Source: Leeuwenhoekiella marinoflava DSM 3653 (lineage in GTDB: Bacteria > Bacteroidota > Bacteroidia > Flavobacteriales > Flavobacteriaceae). Taken from it: a DNA stretch of 64,000 nucleotides. The position numbers and the translations under genes are program-made. Every line of letters begins with the position of its first letter. Position 1 is the stretch's first letter. The notes beneath the pieces were generated by a model. It saw only the letters and a list, made by a program, of their open reading frames with translations. It made no database searches and was not told where the DNA came from. Shown in pieces: positions 1 through 8,845 of this stretch. The DNA lies in contig NZ_FQUN01000010.1 in assembly GCF_900129005.1 (NCBI RefSeq), forward strand, positions 124,001 through 188,000. Direction: 5' to 3'.

Positions 1-1710
1 GATTATCAAGCGAATAACAGACGTAGCTTTTCTCCTATATATGACGAAATTTTATCTCAAAATCTCGTAAATTCTTTGAGTACCAGTAACAGCTTTAATT
101 ACCAGTTAACCTGGACTAACACGCTTAACTATTCTAAGAAAATAGATTTAAACAATCTGGAAGTCTTAGTAGGTCAGGAAGCTATTAAATATTATTACGA
201 AGGCTTTGATGCCTCGCGTCAAAACTTCTTGTATGAAGATCCTAACTTTCGTTATTTGAGTTTTGGAACAGAAAATCAGTTGAATTCAGGATCTGCAAAT
301 GAGTGGGCCCTAAACTCTTATTTTGGTCAGTTGAAATACGACTACGATCAGAAGTATTTATTCACCGCTACAGTACGTCGTGATGGGACTTCTAAGCTTG
401 CTAACAACAACTGGGGTACCTTTCCTGCATTTTCTGCAGGGTGGCGTTTAGACCGGGAAGACTTCTTTGACTTTGGTGATTCGTTCTCTTCGTTCTTGAT
501 TCGCGGTAGCTGGGGGCAAACAGGCAACCAGCAAGTACCTTCCTACTCTACCGTAGATAGCTACAGAAACAACAATGCGAATTCTGATTATGGAATTGGT
601 GGTGGCCAGAACAACGTTGGCACCGGTCTTACCCAAACTCGCGTTGCTAATGCTGATCTGGAATGGGAGACTTCAACACAAACCACCTTTGGGGTTGACC
701 TTGGTTTTTTCAATAATAAACTGCAAGTAACTGCTGAATATTTTGATAAGAAAACCGAAAATATTCTGGTTTACAACATCATTCCGTTAACCTATGGCGG
801 CACCAATGACGGTCAATGGATTAATGATGGTGAAATGAAAAACCACGGTTTTGAATTAGACCTTTCCTATGCGGACAAGCAGGGAGACTTTGGGTACAAC
901 CTTGCTTTAAACCTAACGGCTTATAAAAATGAGCTTAGCCAGTTAAACAGCGTTTCTTATTTAGGAATACCAAGCTCTAGTTTACACAGTGTAAACTTTG
1001 ATCAGGAAGTATCCAGAAGCGCTGTAGGTCAGGCTATCGGTTCTTTTTACGGGCATGTTGCTTCCGGAATCTTTCAAAGCGAACAGGAGGTTTTAGATTA
1101 CGGACTTCAACCTAATGCGCAACCGGGAGATCTACGCTTTGAAGATGTTAACGGCGATGGAGTTGTTGACAGTGATGACCGTACGTTTATAGGTTCTCCG
1201 CACCCGGATGTACTGCTGGGGCTGAACTTAAATTTCACGTATAAGAACTTTGACCTGGGGATGTTCTTTAACGGAAGCTTTGGTAACGATTTATACAATC
1301 TAACCAAATACAAGACGCAATTCTTCAATCAGGCTGCTTATAACAAAGACAGTGCTGTTTTAAATGCGTGGACTCCAGAAAACACAGGGTCTTCTATTCC
1401 TAGATTATCGCTTGATGATCCTAATAACAACATCAGACCTTCATCCTATTATGTAGAAGATGGTTCGTACTTCAAACTGCAAAATATGCAGATAGGCTAC
1501 ACCTTTGAGCCAGAAGATTTATTAGATATCAAACTAAGAGTGTTTGGGCAGGCTACAAATTTATTCACCCTTACTAACTATAGCGGGATGAATCCACAAA
1601 TAGGCTTACAAAACTACTCGTCAAGCAACCGGAATTTAGATATTGGTGTTGACCGCGGAATTTACCCTCCATCTCGCACATTCACCTTAGGAATCAACGC
1701 AACATTTTAA
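1..1710 (+). CDS. SusC/RagA-family TonB-dependent receptor, C-terminal part
   Basis: The reading frame is open from the first base of the window, so the start and the signal peptide, plug and TonB box lie outside it. The visible 569 residues are the beta-barrel of an outer-membrane SusC-type receptor that imports a bound ligand, probably a glycan or peptide, using TonB energy. Barrel-like alternating strands rich in Tyr, Asn and Phe run throughout. A calcium-loop-like DVNGDGVVDSDD stretch sits near residue 380, as is common in SusC proteins, and the protein ends in the typical terminal Phe (GINATF). The stop is followed after 11 bases by a susD gene, which confirms the pair. The ligand cannot be told from this part. 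Confidence 0.93.
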   Translation, partial: DYQANNRRSFSPIYDEILSQNLVNSLSTSNSFNYQLTWTNTLNYSKKIDLNNLEVLVGQEAIKYYYEGFDASRQNFLYEDPNFRYLSFGTENQLNSGSANEWALNSYFGQLKYDYDQKYLFTATVRRDGTSKLANNNWGTFPAFSAGWRLDREDFFDFGDSFSSFLIRGSWGQTGNQQVPSYSTVDSYRNNNANSDYGIGGGQNNVGTGLTQTRVANADLEWETSTQTTFGVDLGFFNNKLQVTAEYFDKKTENILVYNIIPLTYGGTNDGQWINDGEMKNHGFELDLSYADKQGDFGYNLALNLTAYKNELSQLNSVSYLGIPSSSLHSVNFDQEVSRSAVGQAIGSFYGHVASGIFQSEQEVLDYGLQPNAQPGDLRFEDVNGDGVVDSDDRTFIGSPHPDVLLGLNLNFTYKNFDLGMFFNGSFGNDLYNLTKYKTQFFNQAAYNKDSAVLNAWTPENTGSSIPRLSLDDPNNNIRPSSYYVEDGSYFKLQNMQIGYTFEPEDLLDIKLRVFGQATNLFTLTNYSGMNPQIGLQNYSSSNRNLDIGVDRGIYPPSRTFTLGINATF

Positions 1711-1721
1711 AAACGATTTTT

Positions 1722-3386
1722 ATGAAACGTACTAAAATAACTCAATATATACTTATTCTTGCTCTTGCGGCTAACAGCCTGTCGTGTTCTAATGACTACC
1801 TGGATGAAACCACATATGGTGAAGTAGCTCCGTCAGAAATGACAAAAGCTGAAAATGTAGAACGTGCTATCATCGCTGCCTATAGTGTACTTAACGGTCA
1901 ATTTGACGGTGCAAGTAATGCGTACAACTCACCGGCTTCTAACTGGAGCTTTGGAGATGTGGTATCTGACGATGCGTATAAAGGTGGCGGCGGTACTGGT
2001 GATAATAACAACATTCACCAGATGGAAATATTCAATACCAATGCCAGTGTCCTTGATGTAGAACGCAAGTGGATGGCACTCTACGAAGGGGTAAAACGCA
2101 GCAACGAAGCGATTAAACTCCTCAATGCATCAGAAGATTTTGATCCGGAACTTAAAGTACAACGCCACGCAGAGCTTAACTTTTTACGCGGACATTATTA
2201 CTTTGAACTTAAAAAAATATACAACCACATCCCGTATATTGATGAAGCTGCACTGACTGTTGCAGATTATGCTAAATCAAATACAGAGTTTACCTCTGAA
2301 GAGTTATGGACTAAAATTGAAGAGAATTTTCAAACAGCTTATGAGGGCTTACCCGACACGCAAACCGAATTGGGAAGACCTACTAAAGTTGCCGCTAAAG
2401 CGTATTTGACGAAGTGTTATTTATTTCAGCAGGAATGGCAAAAAGTTTATGATAACAGCACAGAAGTTATCAATAGTCAGTACGGACTTCTAGATGATTT
2501 TCAGGATGTGTTTTTACCGGAAAATGACAACAGTAAAGAAGTGATTTTTGCGGTTCAACATACCGTGAATGATGGTCAACCTGATAACTATAACGGAAGC
2601 ATTGGAGATCGTTTAACTGCACCAGGCGGACCGTTCTACTCACAGTATGGTTTTCACCGTCCTTCACAAAACCTCATCAATACGTTTAAAACAGATGCCA
2701 GCGGTTTACCGGTTGAGAATAACATCAACTTGACAGATGCAGATAACGTAGATCCTCGTTTAGACATTACGGTAGGACGTCCCGGTATTCCTTATAAAGA
2801 TTTAGATATTCTTTATGAAGCAAGCTGGGCTCGTGATTTAGCTACATATGGCCCTCTGGCTCCTAAGAAGCGTATTGTTTCAGCTAATTCTTCTGCTTTT
2901 GTTAATACATGGCCGTATGTGAACGCTTTAAATTATTACATCATTCGCTATGCTGAAGTGGTATTGTGGAGAGCTGAAGCTGCTGTGGAATTAGATAAAC
3001 TTGAAGAAGCAAGAACTTTGGTGAATCAGATTAGAACCCGTGCTGCAAATACCGAAACGGTTAAAACACTAGACGGTTCTGAAGATGCTGCAAACTATAG
3101 TATTGCTACTTATGACACGAGCTGGATTAATAAAGATGCTGCGCGTGAAGCGGTTCATTTAGAAACCCGTTTAGAATTAGCTATGGAAGGGCATCGGTTC
3201 TTCAACCTGGTACGCTGGGGACAAGCTGAAGAAGTAATCAATGCCTATCTGGAAGTTGAAAAAACACGCCGAACGCATTTAACCAATGCTAATTTTATTA
3301 AAGGTACGCATGAGTACTGGCCTATTCCTCAACGCTACATAGACAGTAGCCCGGAAGGTCTCATTACGCAAAATGCAGGATACTAA
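1722..3386 (+). CDS. SusD/RagB-family surface lipoprotein
   Basis: This is the ligand-capturing lid of the SusCD importer, anchored in the outer membrane. The N-terminus is a lipoprotein signal with lipobox LSC (Cys at about residue 22). The following region has the tetratricopeptide-like helices typical of SusD (AERKWMALYEGVKRSNEAI-type segment near residue 105-130), and the C-terminal part has the RagB/SusD signature with ETRLELAMEGHRFFNLVRWG (about 480-500) and EYWPIPQ near the end. Its 554 residues are a normal SusD length. It is translated 11 bases after the susC stop, so the two are one operon, closed by the hairpin that follows. Substrate is unknown. Confidence 0.95.
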   Translation: MKRTKITQYILILALAANSLSCSNDYLDETTYGEVAPSEMTKAENVERAIIAAYSVLNGQFDGASNAYNSPASNWSFGDVVSDDAYKGGGGTGDNNNIHQMEIFNTNASVLDVERKWMALYEGVKRSNEAIKLLNASEDFDPELKVQRHAELNFLRGHYYFELKKIYNHIPYIDEAALTVADYAKSNTEFTSEELWTKIEENFQTAYEGLPDTQTELGRPTKVAAKAYLTKCYLFQQEWQKVYDNSTEVINSQYGLLDDFQDVFLPENDNSKEVIFAVQHTVNDGQPDNYNGSIGDRLTAPGGPFYSQYGFHRPSQNLINTFKTDASGLPVENNINLTDADNVDPRLDITVGRPGIPYKDLDILYEASWARDLATYGPLAPKKRIVSANSSAFVNTWPYVNALNYYIIRYAEVVLWRAEAAVELDKLEEARTLVNQIRTRAANTETVKTLDGSEDAANYSIATYDTSWINKDAAREAVHLETRLELAMEGHRFFNLVRWGQAEEVINAYLEVEKTRRTHLTNANFIKGTHEYWPIPQRYIDSSPEGLITQNAGY

Positions 3387-3402
3387 GTTTTTTTAATCAA
3401 GG

Positions 3403-3485
3403 GGTTAAAGAAGAAATGAATAGATTTTTGGAGTGGGTAATCCCGTTCCGGATTTCTATAACTGACTTCTTTAACCTCTTTTTAA
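3403..3485 (+). terminator. Long hairpin with T-run after susD
   Basis: GGTTAAAGAAG (3403-3413) and CTTCTTTAACC (3466-3476) form a perfect 11-bp stem, followed by TCTTTTTAA. The large loop contains a further short GGG/CCC pairing. It lies between susD and the next gene and probably ends the SusCD transcript. The loop of about 50 bases is long for a simple intrinsic terminator. Confidence 0.6.
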
Positions 3486-3489
3486 TGAT

Positions 3490-4758
3490 ATGAATATGAA
3501 AACGTTTGTTGTTACACTGGCAATCATCTGTTTCACAACTTTACAAATCAAGGCGCAAAAGGGATACGACCCCAGTTTTAAAGCCTCCCAATCGGGTAAT
3601 CTGCTTCAGGATAAGAATTTCTATCTTTTTACTGCTATTCAGAATGATGAAGCTGTAAAGCAACTCTTGACAACCAATACGGTTCTCAAGGCCTTTAAAC
3701 AATACCAAGATAAAGCCCTGGCGGAATCTTTACAAAAGCACAAAGAAAATCCGGCGTTGCTGGTAAAAACATATATCCTTTCTCAAAAGGAAATTTCTAA
3801 AATTGGTAACGAACTGAAAAACTTGGTTCAGCAATCTGCCTTACTGCAAAACTTTATAGAAACCAATCTTAGACCTTCGGGAGCTTATGAAGCGTATAAA
3901 GAACTTTCAGACGCAAATTATCTGGAAGCCTGTTGGAAATTATGTGCAGCAGGTATCAATCACAACTTAAAAGTATATGGGCTGGGTGAAGCGCCACAAT
4001 ATGCCACCATAGACTCTGTCTCTTATGATGTTTCTTCTTCTTATTACAAAGCTGCATTATGGATGTGGAGCGACCGGTTTGTACAGCAGGAGACTGATAA
4101 ACCTGCGCTGTTTTTTGAGAACAGCCTCAACTATGCGCTAGCCTTACTGTATATGAATCACCGAGACGAAGCAAGCCGTTATGAGCCGCTAATCTTAAAA
4201 GAAAATGCAAAGGCTGCTGCTCACGTTAAGTATACCGACTTTGATGCATATCCGTATGCCAGTATTCTGGTACTGGGTAACGGTCCCGAAAACTACAGAG
4301 ACCGACTCTCGGCAGTGGGAAAACTAAATTTACAACTGGGTGTTTTAAAATACCACCAAAAGCTTGCTCCGTTTATTATCGTTTCAGGAGGACACGCACA
4401 CCCGTTTCGTGCTGATTATGCTGAGGCTATTGAAATGAAAAAAGAACTCATAAATTACTATCAAATCCCCGAAGATCATATCATTATTGAACCCCACGCC
4501 CGGCATACAACCACAAACTTGAGAAATGCAGCCCGCCTTATGATCACCTATGCTATGCCTGTGAAGCAAAAGGCTCTTGTAGTCACTAATAATTCGCACA
4601 GTGCCTACACCGGAGACCAGCGTTTTATAGAACGTTGTAAAGAAGAGCTGGGATATGCTCCTGCTCGTATTTTAAAACGTATAGATGCTACAACTCTAGA
4701 GTTCTTACCGCAACTAAAAGCCTTACAGCAAAATCCGTTAGAGCCTTTAGATCCTTAA
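3490..4758 (+). CDS. Secreted YdcF/ElyC-like DUF218 protein
   Basis: A signal peptide (MNMKTFVVTLAIICFTTLQIKA) puts this 422-residue protein in the periplasm or outside. The first 240 residues are helical and not recognised. From about residue 255 comes a DUF218 (YdcF/SanA/ElyC) domain: ASILVLGNGPE, then IIVSGGHAHP, then a stretch EAIEMKKELINYYQIPEDHIIIEPHARHTTTN, which is the usual pattern of strands, Ser-Gly-Gly loop and E-x-x-A-x-x-T-x-x-N motif of the family. DUF218 proteins are linked to envelope and sugar-nucleotide or polyprenol-related functions, but the reaction is not established. The ATG at 3490 follows the susD terminator, so it may be separately transcribed. It converges with the peroxidase gene, nine bases apart. 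Confidence 0.75.
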   Translation: MNMKTFVVTLAIICFTTLQIKAQKGYDPSFKASQSGNLLQDKNFYLFTAIQNDEAVKQLLTTNTVLKAFKQYQDKALAESLQKHKENPALLVKTYILSQKEISKIGNELKNLVQQSALLQNFIETNLRPSGAYEAYKELSDANYLEACWKLCAAGINHNLKVYGLGEAPQYATIDSVSYDVSSSYYKAALWMWSDRFVQQETDKPALFFENSLNYALALLYMNHRDEASRYEPLILKENAKAAAHVKYTDFDAYPYASILVLGNGPENYRDRLSAVGKLNLQLGVLKYHQKLAPFIIVSGGHAHPFRADYAEAIEMKKELINYYQIPEDHIIIEPHARHTTTNLRNAARLMITYAMPVKQKALVVTNNSHSAYTGDQRFIERCKEELGYAPARILKRIDATTLEFLPQLKALQQNPLEPLDP

Positions 4759-4767
4759 ATAGTGTAT

Positions 4768-5904
4768 TTACTCTGGTAATTGGGGTGCATGTATACGCGT
4801 ATCTCCAGAAGATAAGGTCTTTAAAAAAGCTTCCAGAGCATTCATTTCATCGCGTGTAAGACCTAACTTTTGAAGCAACGGCGACACTTCCGGAATTAAG
4901 GAATCTCGTGGAGTTCCTAAGTAACGTTTCTGAACAACTTGTGGATTTCCCAAATTGTAAAATTCAATCACATCCCGTAAAGACGGAAAGTGACCGTTAT
5001 GCATCCAAGGACCTGTACGAGCTACTTCACGCAATGTAGGTGTCCTAAACTTACCGATATCTGCCGTATCACCGGTAACGTGAAACCGACCAAAATCTTC
5101 ATCTTTAGTTCCAAACAACACCTGCCCGTCATTATGGTATTGATTGTCGCTAAAATAACCGCTGTTATGACAATTGATACAGCGTGCTTTAGTTCTAAAT
5201 AAATGCAGACCCAGCACTTCTTCATCAGAGAATTGGTCTGGTCTGCCATCGATGAAGCGGTCAAACTTACTGGTACGGCTAATTAGCGTACGTTCAAAGG
5301 TAGCTATAGCTTTTTGAATAAATTCTAAAGAGATGGTATCCTTTCCAAAAGCTTCCTTAAACAAAGGTTTGTAGCCAGCTACTTCAGCAATCTTATCTAC
5401 AGCCAGATTAAGCTGTTCGTTCATTTCTACAGGATCTGCTATAGGAAAACGCGCCTGTTCTTCCAGACTGCTGGCACGCCCATCCCAGAACAATTCGTGC
5501 GCAAAAGCAGCATTCATAATGGTCATCGCATTACGCTTACCCGTCTTGCGGTCATGACCAAAAGAACGGGTAATATTATCGGTCCAGGCTAATTCAGAAT
5601 TGTGACAAGAAGCACAAGCTATTTGTCCGCTCACCGACAATCTGGGATCAAAGAACAATTTTTTGCCCAAGTCTGCTTTTTCTTTAGAATATGGGTTGTC
5701 CTCAGGAAAAGAAACCTCCTCCAAATGCCCTATTTCTTTAAAGTTGGTGATGCTGCTATCTAAATGGGGTGCAGGCCAGGTTTCCGGTTCTCCAGTGGCA
5801 TATACCATACGGAGTTGGGCGATAGCGGTATATTCTCCTTTCTCAGTTTCCTTACAGGAATTCAAAAGAAGCAGCGCGAGACACAGTATAGATAGCTTTT
5901 GCAT
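4768..5904 (-). CDS. Di-heme cytochrome c peroxidase (MauG/CCP family) lipoprotein
   Basis: Periplasmic di-heme enzyme of the bacterial cytochrome c peroxidase/MauG family, which reduces peroxide or oxidises a protein or small substrate using c-type hemes. Two heme-binding motifs are visible, CASCH (residues 97-101) and CINCH (242-246), in a 378-residue protein of normal family length. I chose the ATG at 5904 because it opens directly on a lipoprotein signal (lipobox NSC, Cys 17); the frame is open 14 codons further upstream. It starts 17 bases after the preceding lipoprotein gene of the ECF/FecR/SusCD unit, so it is probably the last gene of that operon. Its electron donor and substrate cannot be read from sequence. 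Confidence 0.9.
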   Translation of the reverse strand: MQKLSILCLALLLLNSCKETEKGEYTAIAQLRMVYATGEPETWPAPHLDSSITNFKEIGHLEEVSFPEDNPYSKEKADLGKKLFFDPRLSVSGQIACASCHNSELAWTDNITRSFGHDRKTGKRNAMTIMNAAFAHELFWDGRASSLEEQARFPIADPVEMNEQLNLAVDKIAEVAGYKPLFKEAFGKDTISLEFIQKAIATFERTLISRTSKFDRFIDGRPDQFSDEEVLGLHLFRTKARCINCHNSGYFSDNQYHNDGQVLFGTKDEDFGRFHVTGDTADIGKFRTPTLREVARTGPWMHNGHFPSLRDVIEFYNLGNPQVVQKRYLGTPRDSLIPEVSPLLQKLGLTRDEMNALEAFLKTLSSGDTRIHAPQLPE

Positions 5905-5921
5905 AATCAAAGATTTAAGAA

Positions 5922-7388
5922 TTAAAGGGTGATCTCTTCTACGCACGAATTATCAGGTAAGTCTGCAGGATCTTCATAACCCCGGTCGTTGTAGATGTAA
6001 TATTCTGAGGTGACGGTTCCGCCATACAACGCATCATTGGTTACCCGCAATTCAAACTTCATCTCCCAGAGCGTTTCAGCAACCTGACGGTAGCTTCCAC
6101 TTCCTGAGATCGCCAATTCAAATAGTTCGCCATCTCTGTTAGAGATCGTTAAAAACTGAGGAATCACAGCAACACTTCCTTGGGTAGTACTGGTTCCTCC
6201 TTCCGGATAAAATTCAATAGCCGCCTCAATATTAAAGCCCGGTGATGCGGAAGCATCGGTTGCTTCATTAGCAAACCAACGTTGCAAGTTGAACGGGTTG
6301 GTCGTTCTACCTGCCAATGATGAACTGAAACCGATACGGTAGGCATCGTAATACACATCAGCAGCAGGATCTGGTGTAGCGTTGTCAGAACCCAAAATTG
6401 CATTTGGATGGTCTGCAGCTACCTCAACCGGTACCGCAAAGGCAGTCCAGGACCTCCAGCTGCACGCGCCATCATTATCATGGTCTATCCAGTTTTCGCC
6501 ACGTACCAGATAGAACGGATTGCTCGTATCGTAAAAATGAGACGCCGGATTGGTTGCCAGATCACGATCGGTTTGTATGGGTTTGATCACTAAAAGATTT
6601 GCATTACCCGAAATGTTATATGCTGGTTGCTGTTGTAAGGTTATAATGGTCTGAAAATTGACATCTGCAGCGCTCAAATCTTCGTTTAGGGTCAACCTAT
6701 AGCTGATATAATCACTTCCCTGCCCGGTACGTGCTAAGGTATACTCAAACCCATTTAAGAAGCTGAAGATCGCCGCTTCATCTACTTCGTCTTCAATATA
6801 CCCATTGGGAAATTCTACACGGAAATCTACCGTTTCACCTACAGTTCCTGACAGATCAATTCTGCTCATATTCAGTTGGTAAGTAGTGTTAACCTCGCCC
6901 AAGGTCACTTCAAAGTGATCACCTACAGTAGCATCGTTCAAAGCACCCAACTGAATACTAGGATCCGAAACACCGGTAAGGCTAAAGTCTAGCGTCTCCC
7001 GGGCGGTCCAACGCTGGTTAAAGCGCACCTCGATCGTATCGGTAGCTTGTGCTGCCGTAAAGCTCAATTCTTCGGGTTGCACCTCATAGGCTGTATCAGG
7101 CAAACCACTATTTACACTATAGGTTGCCGTTATCGTTTCGTCAAGCCCTCGGGCGCTTAATACCACAGGAATCTTTAGCGTGCGTAAAGACCTATTTTCA
7201 TAAGTAGCTACCGGCAAGGCACTACCACTAAGCTCTGGGTATTCCAAAGGTTCATCATTGCTGTTGACCAAAAAGTTAAAGCGTAAAGAAGCCGGGATGT
7301 CCTGATTTTGCTGATTGCTCAACTCATCGTCAGTACATCCTAAAATAAGGCTCAATGCCAATAGAAATAGTAGTTTAGTAGCCTTCAT
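5922..7388 (-). CDS. SusCD-associated lipoprotein, function unknown
   Basis: A 488-residue lipoprotein (lipobox LGC, Cys 18) encoded directly after susD and overlapping it by 14 bases. Residues about 60-140 look like an all-beta Calx-beta or DUF1735-like domain (IPVVLSARGLDE through SFTAAQATDTIEVRF). The C-terminal half (about 275-485) is another beta-rich domain with many aromatic residues (SNPFYLVRGENWID; SEYYIYNDRGYEDP). I do not recognise it as an enzyme. Position suggests a surface glycan- or ligand-binding accessory (SusE/F-like in role, not in proven homology) to the adjacent SusCD pair. Confidence 0.6.
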   Translation of the reverse strand: MKATKLLFLLALSLILGCTDDELSNQQNQDIPASLRFNFLVNSNDEPLEYPELSGSALPVATYENRSLRTLKIPVVLSARGLDETITATYSVNSGLPDTAYEVQPEELSFTAAQATDTIEVRFNQRWTARETLDFSLTGVSDPSIQLGALNDATVGDHFEVTLGEVNTTYQLNMSRIDLSGTVGETVDFRVEFPNGYIEDEVDEAAIFSFLNGFEYTLARTGQGSDYISYRLTLNEDLSAADVNFQTIITLQQQPAYNISGNANLLVIKPIQTDRDLATNPASHFYDTSNPFYLVRGENWIDHDNDGACSWRSWTAFAVPVEVAADHPNAILGSDNATPDPAADVYYDAYRIGFSSSLAGRTTNPFNLQRWFANEATDASASPGFNIEAAIEFYPEGGTSTTQGSVAVIPQFLTISNRDGELFELAISGSGSYRQVAETLWEMKFELRVTNDALYGGTVTSEYYIYNDRGYEDPADLPDNSCVEEITL

Positions 7389-8841
7389 TTTGTATCAAGT
7401 TTGCATTGAGATTAATATTACTTTGAGGAATAGGCAGCACAAAATAGTTGGATGGGTAGTCTAGACTACAGGTGGTAGCCAGACAGCCGTCATTACGATT
7501 CACATCGCGTCCCATACGTTTAACGTCAAAAAACAAGTGATTCTCAAAAGCGAGTTCGCGTCTGCGCTCTAAGAACAATTCTTCTTCAAGATTTTCTGTT
7601 TGTACTAAGGCTTGCAAGCCTGCACGCTCGCGTATCGCATTCAGGTTGTTCAGGGCTGCATCGGTATTATTCAACTGGTAAGCGGCTTCTGCTGCAATCA
7701 GGTATTGCTCACTCAAGCGCAACAGCGGATTCCCGGGATTCCCCTGAAACTTTCCGGTGAAATAATAAAGTTGGTTCACCAATTGCTCGTTTTCTAAAGT
7801 CGCTAACTCCTGAACCACAAAAAGATCACCACGTATGTCTTCAGGAGCATAAAGATCAAGCAGATCTTGAGAAGCCACATAATCGGCATAGGTATTCGCA
7901 CTGCTATACCCATACTGTGCAGCCCTACTTCCACCAATAGCTCCATCGGCATCTACAGAAACTGAAAGCTCTAACAAGATCTCAGAAACCGGCTGCAAAG
8001 GTTCTTCCCAAGACTCCAGATAGGCCTCGTTAGGCGTAAGCGTCACGCCCGAAGTAGCGATCACCTGCGTGGCGTGGGTATACGCATTTTCCCAGGCGCC
8101 TTGTGCCAGATAGATGCGTGCCAGCAAAGCTTCGGCACTCATCGCTCTAAAATACGAGTACGCGGGACCTTCTAAAACAGGGGCATCAGGAAATAGGCTT
8201 AGCGCCTGTTCCAGATCGGCGGTAATAGCAGTATAGGTCTCCTGCAATCCCAAACGCGGTGCATAATCTAAGGCTTCCTGCAGGGTTTCGGTTTTATAGA
8301 CGATCCCCGGCGTATTGGCTTCCGGATAGTTGATATTCTGTGCATACACCTGCAATAAGGCAAAGTGCATCATCGCCCGTACACTCAGGGCTTCGGCAGC
8401 AATAGCGTCCCGGTCTGTAGCGCTCAAATAGGCTACCGTGTCGATATATTCTAACAACAAGTTAGCAGCGGAGATCGCCGCATAACTGTTGTCGTAAAAG
8501 GATTCCATCTCACTTTCTAAAGCGGTGTCGTTAAAATTATACACCTGCTGCACATTAGGGGGTACGCTTAGCGCCCCTTGATTGCTTCCCGAAGCATCCG
8601 GTGAGAATTTCAAATTTCCTCCTTGCAGATCGGCATATACGGTATACTGTTCAAAACGCAGCGTGTTTTCCATCGAAGAGTACATCCCTGCAACGGCTTC
8701 CAGCATCCCCTCACGGGTAGACAACTGCTCCCCAATAGAAATCTGACTTCCCGGTTGTTGTTCTATAAAGTCACTACAACCTAATTGCAGTAACAGGAGG
8801 AGCATAAGACTCGTAGTATATCTATTTTTTTTCATCATCAT
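7375..8841 (-). CDS. SusD/RagB-family lipoprotein
   Basis: Outer-membrane lipoprotein lid of a SusCD importer. It has a lipoprotein signal with lipobox LGC (Cys about 22), an early SusD_N region (REGMLEAVAGMYSSMEN) and a C-terminal SusD domain with LFLERRRELAFENHLFFDVKRMGRD and NYFVLPIPQSNINLN. At 488 residues it is normal length. Three ATG codons stand in a row at the start (8841, 8838, 8835), so the exact first residue is uncertain by two. It begins four bases after the susC stop and overlaps the next lipoprotein gene, so translation is probably coupled. Confidence 0.93.
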   Translation of the reverse strand: MMMKKNRYTTSLMLLLLLQLGCSDFIEQQPGSQISIGEQLSTREGMLEAVAGMYSSMENTLRFEQYTVYADLQGGNLKFSPDASGSNQGALSVPPNVQQVYNFNDTALESEMESFYDNSYAAISAANLLLEYIDTVAYLSATDRDAIAAEALSVRAMMHFALLQVYAQNINYPEANTPGIVYKTETLQEALDYAPRLGLQETYTAITADLEQALSLFPDAPVLEGPAYSYFRAMSAEALLARIYLAQGAWENAYTHATQVIATSGVTLTPNEAYLESWEEPLQPVSEILLELSVSVDADGAIGGSRAAQYGYSSANTYADYVASQDLLDLYAPEDIRGDLFVVQELATLENEQLVNQLYYFTGKFQGNPGNPLLRLSEQYLIAAEAAYQLNNTDAALNNLNAIRERAGLQALVQTENLEEELFLERRRELAFENHLFFDVKRMGRDVNRNDGCLATTCSLDYPSNYFVLPIPQSNINLNANLIQNEGY

Positions 8842-8845
8842 GTGT